Part shown: piece by piece, positions 1 to 6,628 of the stretch
Numbering within the stretch: position 1 is the first letter of the stretch
Layout of the letters: each line of letters starts with the position of its first letter
DNA from: a bacterium
GTDB lineage: Bacteria > Fidelibacterota > Marinisomatia > Marinisomatales > JAHJCW01
Length of the DNA stretch: 7,922 nt
NCBI GenBank assembly: GCA_030621275.1
Contig: JAUXHY010000045.1
Span: 1-7,922, forward strand
Reading direction: 5' to 3'
Made by a program: the position numbers and the translations under genes
Notes under the pieces: model-generated
The model's database searches: none
The model's input: the letters and a program-made list of their open reading frames with translations, nothing else
Told to the model about the DNA's origin: nothing

Positions 1-1
1 A

Positions 2-1522
2 GCAATTGATAAATTATGGAATAATGTAGTATCGAAAAAATTATATATTACCGGAGGAATTGGATCAATGCATGCTGGTGAGGCATTTGGTGAAAATTAC
101 CATTTACCAAACCTGAGTGCTTATAACGAAACTTGTGCTGCTGTTGCCAATATGTTATGGAATCAAAGAATGTTTTTATTAAACGGTGATGCAAAATATA
201 TTGATGTTTTAGAACGTACTCTTTATAATGGATTCCTTTCGGGAGTTTCAATTTCTGGTGATAAATTTTTCTATCCAAATCCACTTGAATCTGATGGCAG
301 TCACCAAAGAAAACCATGGTTTAGTTGCTCATGCTGCCCGACAAATGTAGTTCGCTTTTTACCATCATTACCTGGATATGTATATGCACACACAAAAGAT
401 GATTTATTTATAAATCTATATATTGGGAATAAGGCAAATATAAATATGAATTTCGGGGAAATTATTATATCGCAAAGCACCAATTATCCATGGGATGGGA
501 ATGTAAAAATCAATATTGAACCTGAAACCAAATCAGAATTTACTATTTCATTGAGGATTCCGGGATGGGCTCAAAACAAGCCTGTACCATCTGATTTATA
601 CCATTATATGAATGAATCGGATCAGAAACCTATAATTAAAGTCAATAACAAAGAAGCAAAATACGATATCACCAATGGATATGCTAAAATAAACAGGCAA
701 TGGGAAAAAGGAGATATTATTGAAGTTGAATTCCCGATGCCTGCACGAAAAGTTTTAGCAAATAATAAAGTTGAAGAAGATAAAGGTAAATTTTCTATTG
801 AAAGAGGCCCTTTAGTATATTGCGCTGAATGGGTTGATAACGGAGGAAAAGTACGAAATCTGTTATTAGATAAAAATGCTGATTTTACATATGAATATAA
901 AGAAGACCTAATTAACGGTGTAAACATTTTAAAAGGAATGTCAAAATCGTTATCGATAGATAAATCAGGTAACTTCACGATAGAAAAAGAACAAAATTTT
1001 ATTGCTATTCCATATTATGCATGGTCCCACAGGGGAAATGGGGAAATGGCAGTTTGGTTCCCATACGAAAAATCGGCAGCCAACCCAACTCCACCACCTA
1101 CTATAGCATCCGAGGGCAAAGTATCTGCATCATATATCCACGATCAAATCCTTGCAGTCAACGATCAGCTTATTCCGAGAAATTCTAACGACCATGATAT
1201 TCCACGGTTAACATTTTGGGATCACAAAGGAACAACAGAATGGGTACAATATGATTTTGAAAAAGAAACAACAATTAGCAATATCCATATATATTGGTTC
1301 GATGATAGGCCTGATGGTGGTTGCAGGGTTCCTGAAACATGGAAGGTAACATATCTTAAAAACGGGAAATGGAAAGAGATATCAAAACATGGTGAATACC
1401 CTGTTTTAAAAGATGAATTTACTTCTATCGAAATCTCCAATGTAAAAACAAAATCGTTGAGGTTAGAAGTTAAACTACAGGAAGGTTTCTCGGGTGGTAT
1501 TCTTGAATGGAAACTCGATTAA
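2..1522 (+). CDS. GH127 beta-L-arabinofuranosidase, 5' end missing (C-terminal 506 residues)
   Basis: This is a secreted-type GH127 (DUF1680) enzyme, a family that hydrolyses beta-L-arabinofuranosides with a zinc-bound cysteine as nucleophile. The reading frame is open from base 2, and its first codons already encode conserved family sequence (LYITGGIGS), so the real start lies upstream and the ATG at 68 is internal. Counting from base 2, Glu27 (GEAF) matches the acid/base Glu322 of Bifidobacterium HypBA1. Glu43 and Cys45 (YNETC) plus Cys111-Cys112 (SCCP) match the zinc ligands and nucleophile Glu338, Cys340, Cys417 and Cys418; the Glu-Glu spacing of 16 is identical. Beta-sandwich regions follow to about residue 360, then a Pro-rich linker (about 361-368) and a roughly 135-residue C-terminal domain resembling F5/8 type C modules. 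About 300 N-terminal residues plus any signal peptide are missing. The stop lies 11 bases before the mutarotase start. The family call is firm; the exact arabinoside is unknown. Confidence 0.93.
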   Translation, partial: AIDKLWNNVVSKKLYITGGIGSMHAGEAFGENYHLPNLSAYNETCAAVANMLWNQRMFLLNGDAKYIDVLERTLYNGFLSGVSISGDKFFYPNPLESDGSHQRKPWFSCSCCPTNVVRFLPSLPGYVYAHTKDDLFINLYIGNKANINMNFGEIIISQSTNYPWDGNVKINIEPETKSEFTISLRIPGWAQNKPVPSDLYHYMNESDQKPIIKVNNKEAKYDITNGYAKINRQWEKGDIIEVEFPMPARKVLANNKVEEDKGKFSIERGPLVYCAEWVDNGGKVRNLLLDKNADFTYEYKEDLINGVNILKGMSKSLSIDKSGNFTIEKEQNFIAIPYYAWSHRGNGEMAVWFPYEKSAANPTPPPTIASEGKVSASYIHDQILAVNDQLIPRNSNDHDIPRLTFWDHKGTTEWVQYDFEKETTISNIHIYWFDDRPDGGCRVPETWKVTYLKNGKWKEISKHGEYPVLKDEFTSIEISNVKTKSLRLEVKLQEGFSGGILEWKLD

Positions 1523-1533
1523 AAGCTAATACT

Positions 1534-2667
1534 ATGACAAAAAATATTTTAAAGTACGCATTATTCTTTTTGTTAATAATAGTTTTTTCTTGTGGAAGAG
1601 AAAACAAAACCAACAATATGAAAAAACAATTAAAAACCTTTATACTATCGAATAAAACAAATTGCTCCGTTAAAATCACAAATTTCGGGGCAAAAATTAT
1701 GTCAATAAATGTGCCCGATAAAGATGAGAATATTGATGACATTGTATTAAGCTATGGTACTCCTGAAGAATACATCGGCGGAAATCCATACTTTGGAGCA
1801 ATAATAGGACGATACGGGAATCGAATTAATAAAGGGAAATTTGTTTTAAACGACACTGAATATTCTTTGGCTACTAATAATGGCAACAATCATCTCCATG
1901 GTGGCCCAAATGGTTTTCACAATGTAATTTGGAATGTAGTAGAATATAAAAATGATGATGATCAACATTTTGTAAAATTCAAATACTTTAGTAAAGACGG
2001 CGAAGAAGGATACCCGGGGAATTTAACGGTTTACGTAAAATACTCATTTACCAATGAAAATGAATTAATAATTGATTATAGCGCTTCATGCGATAAAAAC
2101 ACGATTATCAATCTTACTCATCATTCATTTTTCAATCTTAAAGACGCGGGGAAATCTGATATTCTTGAACATGAGCTTAAAATCTTTGCCGATAGCTTTA
2201 CACCTGTAAACAATGAACTAATTCCTACAGGGCAAATAATAGAAGTAAAAGAAACTCCAATGGACTTTACGGACTTTTCAACAATAGGAAAACGAATTAA
2301 CGATGAATATTTACAACTTCAATATGGAAATGGCTATGATCATAACTGGGTTTTAAATAAAACATCAGATTCACTAAGTCTCGCTGCAATTGTTTGCGAA
2401 CCTGTTTCGGGAAGAAAAATGGAAATTTTTACTACAGAACCGGGATTACAATTTTACTCCGGCAACTTTCTTGATGGATCCGATATTGGAAGAAACAACA
2501 CAAAATATAATTACAGAACCGCATTTTGTCTGGAAGCACAGCATTTTCCCGATTCTCCAAATCACAAAAATTTTCCATCAACAGTACTTCAAGCAGGGAA
2601 AACGTATAAACAAAAAACAATATATAAATTTTCAACCTATCCGGCAACAGGTAAGATAATTAAATAA
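1534..2667 (+). CDS. galM: aldose 1-epimerase (mutarotase), lipoprotein
   Basis: This enzyme interconverts alpha and beta anomers of free aldoses such as glucose and galactose. The 377-residue protein opens with a lipoprotein signal (basic MTKNILK, hydrophobic stretch, lipobox VFSC with Cys20), so it should act outside the cytoplasm, tethered to a membrane. Family active-site motifs are all present: GRYGNRI (Arg93/Arg97), HLHGG (His120), NLTHHSFFNL (His197), GYDHNW (Asp269), EPGLQFYSGN, and LEAQHFPDSPN with the catalytic base Glu334. These match Lactococcus GalM Arg71, His96, His170, Asp243 and Glu304. I chose the ATG at 1534 because it begins exactly at a well-formed signal peptide; an in-frame ATG at 1507 would overlap the GH127 gene and add a polar leader. 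No clear ribosome binding sequence is seen. The 11-base gap suggests co-transcription with the GH127 gene. All seven arginine codons are AGA or CGA, unlike the downstream genes. Confidence 0.93.
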   Translation: MTKNILKYALFFLLIIVFSCGRENKTNNMKKQLKTFILSNKTNCSVKITNFGAKIMSINVPDKDENIDDIVLSYGTPEEYIGGNPYFGAIIGRYGNRINKGKFVLNDTEYSLATNNGNNHLHGGPNGFHNVIWNVVEYKNDDDQHFVKFKYFSKDGEEGYPGNLTVYVKYSFTNENELIIDYSASCDKNTIINLTHHSFFNLKDAGKSDILEHELKIFADSFTPVNNELIPTGQIIEVKETPMDFTDFSTIGKRINDEYLQLQYGNGYDHNWVLNKTSDSLSLAAIVCEPVSGRKMEIFTTEPGLQFYSGNFLDGSDIGRNNTKYNYRTAFCLEAQHFPDSPNHKNFPSTVLQAGKTYKQKTIYKFSTYPATGKIIK

Positions 2668-2728
2668 GCAATCATGGATTTTGACTTTATAGATTTTATG
2701 GTATTTACTACTAATAATCCGGTAACAG
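2639..2728 (+). repeat. imperfect 12-bp direct repeat at the 3' end of the mutarotase gene and just beyond it
   Basis: ATCCGGCAACAG at 2639-2650, inside the last codons of the mutarotase gene, recurs as ATCCGGTAACAG at 2717-2728 in the following gap, with one mismatch. The copies are 78 bases apart, a multiple of three. The second copy lies in a short open frame (2674-2745) and encodes NPVTE where the gene encodes YPATG. This may be a worn partial duplication of the gene tail or chance. Confidence 0.35.
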
Positions 2729-2783
2729 AGATGTTTTCAAATTAAGATTAGAAATTTTGGAATAAATTAAAAACAGGTAAAAT

Positions 2784-4421
2784 ATGCAGTTAGCAAAAAT
2801 TGATATAATTGTTTTTTTAACTTACATCATTGGAATTGTGGCGTTAGGTTTGTGGGTTTCGCGGAAGAAAGAGGGACATGAAAAAAATGCAGAAGATTAT
2901 TTTCTTGCAGGTAAAACACTACCATGGTGGGCGATTGGCGCATCGCTGATTGCGGCAAATATTTCGGCTGAACAATTTATCGGAATGTCCGGTTCCGGCT
3001 TGGCAGTCGGCTTAGCAATTGCTTCTTACGAGTGGATGGCTGCACTGACACTTATCATCGTTGCAAAATATTTTCTACCTATTTTCATTGAGAAAAAATT
3101 ATATACAATACCGGAGTTTATCGAACAGCGGTTCGACAAAAATCTTAAAACAATTCTAGCTGTTTTTTGGATTGCATTATTTATTTTTGTAAATCTTACT
3201 TCTGTTCTTTTCCTTGGGGCTAAGGCGGTTGATACAATTGTTGGGACAGGTGATGGAAGTTTAATCGTTTATGCTATTATCGGTCTGGGGTTAATTGCCG
3301 CAGCTTATTCACTTTATGGCGGACTTTCAGCAGTTGCGTGGACAGATGTTGTACAAGTGATAGTTCTTATATTCGGTGGCTTGATCACAACAGTACTGGC
3401 ACTCAACGCCGTAACTCCTGAGGGCGGATTAATAAACGGGTTTAGTCACATTTATAATACTGCCGGTGATAAATTTCATATGATACTTGAACGCGGTCAC
3501 CCGGAGTTTTTTAATCTGCCTGGCATTGCAGTTTTAATTGGCGGTATGTGGGTGGCAAATCTTTATTACTGGGGATTCAATCAATACATAATACAAAGGG
3601 CGCTTGCGGGAAAATCGCTTGGCGAAGCGCAAAAAGGACTGGTTTTTGCCGCATTTTTGAAACTGATAATTCCTCTTATAGTTGTAATTCCGGGCATTGT
3701 TGCTTTCGTGATGCTTACTCAACCCGAAGGAACTGCGGTCATTCCGGGCGTAACCGAAGCATTCACAAAAGTTGATGGTTCAATTAATTACGATAAAGCA
3801 TATCCATGGCTGATAAGTGTTTTAATTCCCAACGGATTAAAGGGAATTGTAATTGCCGCGCTTGTTGCCGCGATTGTTTCTTCGCTTGCATCAATGCTCA
3901 ATTCAACATCAACAATTTTCACAATGGATATTTATAAACCGTATATCAATAAGAATGCAACCGATAAACAAATGGTAAATACCGGTCGCTTAGCGGCTGC
4001 ATCCGCATTAGTAATTGCCTGTGTAATGGCTCCTCTCCTCGGGAATATTCCGCAGATGTTTCAGTATATTCAAGAATATACAGGAGTGGTAAGTCCCGGG
4101 ATTTTGGGAGTTTTTCTAATGGGACTATTCTGGAAAAAAGCAACATCAAAAGGAGCAATAATTGGAGTAGTGGCATCAATCCCGGTTGCATTGCTCTTAA
4201 AGGCAGATGCAGTTAATCTCCCCTGGATGGACCAAATGCTTTATACTTTGTTGATTACGATGGTAATAATTGCCGGCGTTAGTTTAAGTACATCAAAAAC
4301 AGTTGATGATAAAAAGGGTATTCCAGTTACAGCGGAAACATTCAAAACAAGTTCGGCATTTAATATCGGCGCTTATGCGATAATATTAGTTCTTGTAGTT
4401 TTATATACAATGTTTTGGTAA
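2784..4421 (+). CDS. sodium/sugar symporter of the SSS family, SGLT type (vSGLT-like)
   Basis: This inner-membrane carrier couples Na+ entry to uptake of a free hexose. The 545-residue length and about 14 hydrophobic segments match vSGLT of Vibrio parahaemolyticus, and long stretches agree with what I recall of that protein (SAEQFIGMSGSG, YYWGFNQYIIQR, SSLASMLNST, SPGIL). Galactose-contact residues of vSGLT are kept: Gln64 (Q69), Glu83 (E88), Asn259 (N260), Lys293 (K294), Gln430 (Q428) and the gate Tyr262 (Y263). The position of Ser91 is Ala86 here. Sodium-site residues Ala57, Ile60, Ala363, Ser366 and Ser367 (A62, I65, A361, S364, S365) are intact. Galactose or glucose is therefore the likely substrate; another aldose cannot be excluded. 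The ATG at 2784 is the only sensible start, directly before the first membrane segment. It has no strong Shine-Dalgarno. Gaps of 116 and 142 bases flank it. Its arginine codons are mainly CGN, as in the two genes downstream. Confidence 0.95.
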   Translation: MQLAKIDIIVFLTYIIGIVALGLWVSRKKEGHEKNAEDYFLAGKTLPWWAIGASLIAANISAEQFIGMSGSGLAVGLAIASYEWMAALTLIIVAKYFLPIFIEKKLYTIPEFIEQRFDKNLKTILAVFWIALFIFVNLTSVLFLGAKAVDTIVGTGDGSLIVYAIIGLGLIAAAYSLYGGLSAVAWTDVVQVIVLIFGGLITTVLALNAVTPEGGLINGFSHIYNTAGDKFHMILERGHPEFFNLPGIAVLIGGMWVANLYYWGFNQYIIQRALAGKSLGEAQKGLVFAAFLKLIIPLIVVIPGIVAFVMLTQPEGTAVIPGVTEAFTKVDGSINYDKAYPWLISVLIPNGLKGIVIAALVAAIVSSLASMLNSTSTIFTMDIYKPYINKNATDKQMVNTGRLAAASALVIACVMAPLLGNIPQMFQYIQEYTGVVSPGILGVFLMGLFWKKATSKGAIIGVVASIPVALLLKADAVNLPWMDQMLYTLLITMVIIAGVSLSTSKTVDDKKGIPVTAETFKTSSAFNIGAYAIILVLVVLYTMFW

Positions 4422-4459
4422 AATTTATGAATGAATATTTTTAAAACAATTCCGCACCG

Positions 4460-4471
4460 AGATTATAATCT
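4460..4471. promoter_or_regulatory. 12-bp perfect palindrome between the symporter and GH97 genes, possible operator
   Basis: AGATTATAATCT reads the same on both strands and sits 38 bases after the symporter stop and 92 bases before the GH97 start, in the longest gap of the window. It could be a binding site for a dimeric regulator, but it is AT-rich and has no second copy that I noticed, so chance is a real alternative. It lacks the GC stem and T-run of an intrinsic terminator. Confidence 0.25.
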
Positions 4472-4550
4472 TTGACTGATAAATTTATGGATAAGTTGAA
4501 GATGTCTGCATATAAATAAAAAACTTATAAATTAAAATATTAGCAATAAT

Positions 4551-4558
4551 AAAAGGAG
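4551..4558 (+). promoter_or_regulatory. strong Shine-Dalgarno sequence for the GH97 gene
   Basis: AAAAGGAG lies five bases before the ATG at 4564 within a long AT-rich, probably unstructured leader. It fixes that ATG as the start. No other gene start in the window has a comparable sequence. Confidence 0.7.
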
Positions 4559-4563
4559 CTATC

Positions 4564-6576
4564 ATGTGTAACCGTATTCTTTATTTATTAGGCTTTATAT
4601 TTATGGCGGTTTTACTTTCCTGTAATAATAAGCTAGGTAATCAACACGATTTGTTATCACCGGACGGGAAAATTCAGCTTAAATTCGAATTACTACAGCA
4701 AAAAGCTCATTATTCAATTTCTTTTGAGCAACAAGAATTGATAAAACCTTCCTTACTTGGATTCCACTTTATAGATCGGGCGCCGCTATTTGATAGTTTG
4801 CAAGTGGATTCTGTCTCTCAAAGCACTACAGATGAAGTCTGGCGGCCGGTATGGGGAACGGATGCTTCAATTAGTAATGCCTATAATCAGCTTATTGTTT
4901 ATTTAAGCGAAACGGATTCTTTGCACCGTAAATTTGAACTCGTATTTCGCACTTTTAACGATGGTATCGCTTTTCGTTACCGTTTGCCTGCTCAGGATAA
5001 TCTGGATCAATTTCGCATAACCTCCGAATTAACTGAATTTAATTTTGCTCAAGATTTTACAGCTTGGTGGATTAAGGGTGAATTTGGGACTTACGAGCGT
5101 CTCTACAAACAAACTCCACTTTCGCAAATCTGTTCGGCAAATACGCCGATTACCATGAAAAGCGAAAATGGTATTCATATAAGTATTCATGAAGCCGCTT
5201 TAACCGATTACGCAGGAATGACTTTAAAAAAGAAAACAGTTCAAAAACATTCCTTTCATTGCGAATTAGCACCCTGGCCGGATGGAGTGAAAGTAATCGG
5301 CCAAACGCCTTTTGTAACACCCTGGCGAACCTTTCAAATTGCCGATGAACCGGGCAAGCTAATTGAATCACATTTGATTGAAAATTTAAACGAGCCTTGC
5401 AAAATCGAAGATACTTCATGGATAAAATCTATGAAATACGTAGGTATTTGGTGGGGTATGCATATCGGCACAAATACTTGGTATATCGGTGAAAAACACG
5501 GTGCTACCACTGCGCAAGCTTTAAAATACATGAATTTTGCCGCGGCAAACGGAATTAAAGGGATTTTAATTGAAGGTTGGAATTTAGGATGGGACACTTG
5601 GGGCACAGAAGAAAATATACAAAATTTTACCACACCGTATCCCGATTTCGATTTACCTCGCCTGGCAGCTTATGCGCAAAAGAAGGAACTTTACCTGATT
5701 GGTCATCACGAAAGTGGTGGCAACGTTCCCGAATATGAAAAGCAATTAGACAACGCTCTTGATTTATACCAGTCGTTGGGCATACACGCGGTAAAAACAG
5801 GCTATGCCGGCAGGATGTCTCCCGAGGGACAATATCGTCATGGGCAATTTATGGTGCGTCACTACCGTGAAGTTGTGAAGAAAATGGCTGAACATCAAAT
5901 TATGGTTGACGCCCACGAACCGATCAAGCCTACGGGAATACGTCGCACATGGCCGAATATGATGACCCGCGAGGGCGTACGCGGTATGGAATACAATGCC
6001 TGGAGTGATGGCAATCCACCCGAACATACTACAATTTTGCCATTTACACGGATGTTAGCCGGTCCGCTGGATTACACTCCAGGTATTTTTAACATAAAAT
6101 TTGATCCTTCCGGCGAGCATAGGGTTTATACTACCCTGGCCAAACAGTTGGCATTGTATGTTGTTCTTTACAGCCCCTTGCAAATGGCCGCTGATCTGAT
6201 TGAAAACTACGAAGGACAGCCCGCTTTTAAGTTTATTAGAGATGTTCCGGTTAATTGGGATGAGACTAAAGTGCTTAACGCGCAAATTGGTGATTTTGTA
6301 ACCATAGCCCGGCGTCAGGGTGACAGCTGGTATATGGGAAGTATCACAGACGAACAACCGCGTGAAATGCAAATAGCACTCGATTTCTTGGGAAAAGACC
6401 GCACATACGAGGTACAGATGTATCGCGATGCAGCGGAAACAGGTTATGAAACGAATCCTACCGCTATTAAAATTGAGCAGTTTAAAGTTGACTCAGAAGA
6501 TACATTAAAAGTACGGCTGATAAAAAGCGGCGGTTTCGCAGCAATATTTAATCCTCAAAGCGGGGAAACAAAGTAA
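4564..6576 (+). CDS. GH97 glycoside hydrolase, inverting SusB-type alpha-glucosidase, lipoprotein
   Basis: GH97 enzymes cleave alpha-glucosides (inverting, SusB-like) or alpha-galactosides (retaining, BT1871-like) in the periplasm of Bacteroidota. The 670-residue protein has a lipoprotein signal with lipobox LLSC (Cys20), an N-terminal beta-sandwich (about 25-285), a (beta/alpha)8 barrel (about 290-560) and a short C-terminal beta domain. Glu383 (HHES), Glu452 (DAHEP) and Glu476 (RGMEY) align with SusB Glu439, Glu508 and Glu532 with identical spacings of 69 and 24 residues. Glu178 (TYERLY) and Glu470 match calcium ligands Glu194 and Glu526. The position of the retaining nucleophile Asp is Gly413 (VKTGY), as in SusB, so inversion is expected and the product would be a beta-hexose. 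The motif LPFTRMLAGPLDYTPG is a family hallmark. The start is set by a strong Shine-Dalgarno. Arginine is almost always CGN (25 of 28 by my count). Alpha-glucosidase is the best call; the linkage preferred is unknown. Confidence 0.93.
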   Translation: MCNRILYLLGFIFMAVLLSCNNKLGNQHDLLSPDGKIQLKFELLQQKAHYSISFEQQELIKPSLLGFHFIDRAPLFDSLQVDSVSQSTTDEVWRPVWGTDASISNAYNQLIVYLSETDSLHRKFELVFRTFNDGIAFRYRLPAQDNLDQFRITSELTEFNFAQDFTAWWIKGEFGTYERLYKQTPLSQICSANTPITMKSENGIHISIHEAALTDYAGMTLKKKTVQKHSFHCELAPWPDGVKVIGQTPFVTPWRTFQIADEPGKLIESHLIENLNEPCKIEDTSWIKSMKYVGIWWGMHIGTNTWYIGEKHGATTAQALKYMNFAAANGIKGILIEGWNLGWDTWGTEENIQNFTTPYPDFDLPRLAAYAQKKELYLIGHHESGGNVPEYEKQLDNALDLYQSLGIHAVKTGYAGRMSPEGQYRHGQFMVRHYREVVKKMAEHQIMVDAHEPIKPTGIRRTWPNMMTREGVRGMEYNAWSDGNPPEHTTILPFTRMLAGPLDYTPGIFNIKFDPSGEHRVYTTLAKQLALYVVLYSPLQMAADLIENYEGQPAFKFIRDVPVNWDETKVLNAQIGDFVTIARRQGDSWYMGSITDEQPREMQIALDFLGKDRTYEVQMYRDAAETGYETNPTAIKIEQFKVDSEDTLKVRLIKSGGFAAIFNPQSGETK

Positions 6577-6628
6577 ATAATATGTGTGTTTCCTGTATAA
6601 TATTTGCAAAATTGTTAGATGATTCACT

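Noticed and set aside
51..70. An apparent Shine-Dalgarno (GGAGGA) followed by ATG at 68, looking like the start of the first gene
   Set aside because: The frame is open further left and encodes conserved GH127 sequence (LYITGGIGS) across this spot. The GGAGGA is simply the codons of a conserved Gly-Gly, and a start here would remove most of the catalytic barrel.
1507..1533. Upstream ATG that would extend the mutarotase by nine residues and overlap the GH127 gene
   Set aside because: The added residues would place a charged leader before an otherwise complete lipoprotein signal. The ATG at 1534 fits better, although translational coupling from 1507 is not excluded.
2674..2745. A 23-codon open frame in the gap after the mutarotase gene
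   Set aside because: It is very short, AT-rich, has no ribosome binding sequence and no recognisable product. I keep it only as part of a possible duplicated tail.
4491..4528. Inverted repeat ATAAGTT / AACTTAT before the GH97 gene, considered as a terminator or attenuator
   Set aside because: It has a seven-base AT-only stem with a 24-base loop and no GC content, so it is too weak to act as a hairpin.
6596..6606. TATAATATTTG before the last gene, considered as a Bacteroidota -7 promoter element (TAnnTTTG)
   Set aside because: The eight bases AATATTTG miss the consensus at the first position, and no TTTG lies at the expected distance upstream. Such matches are common in AT-rich DNA.
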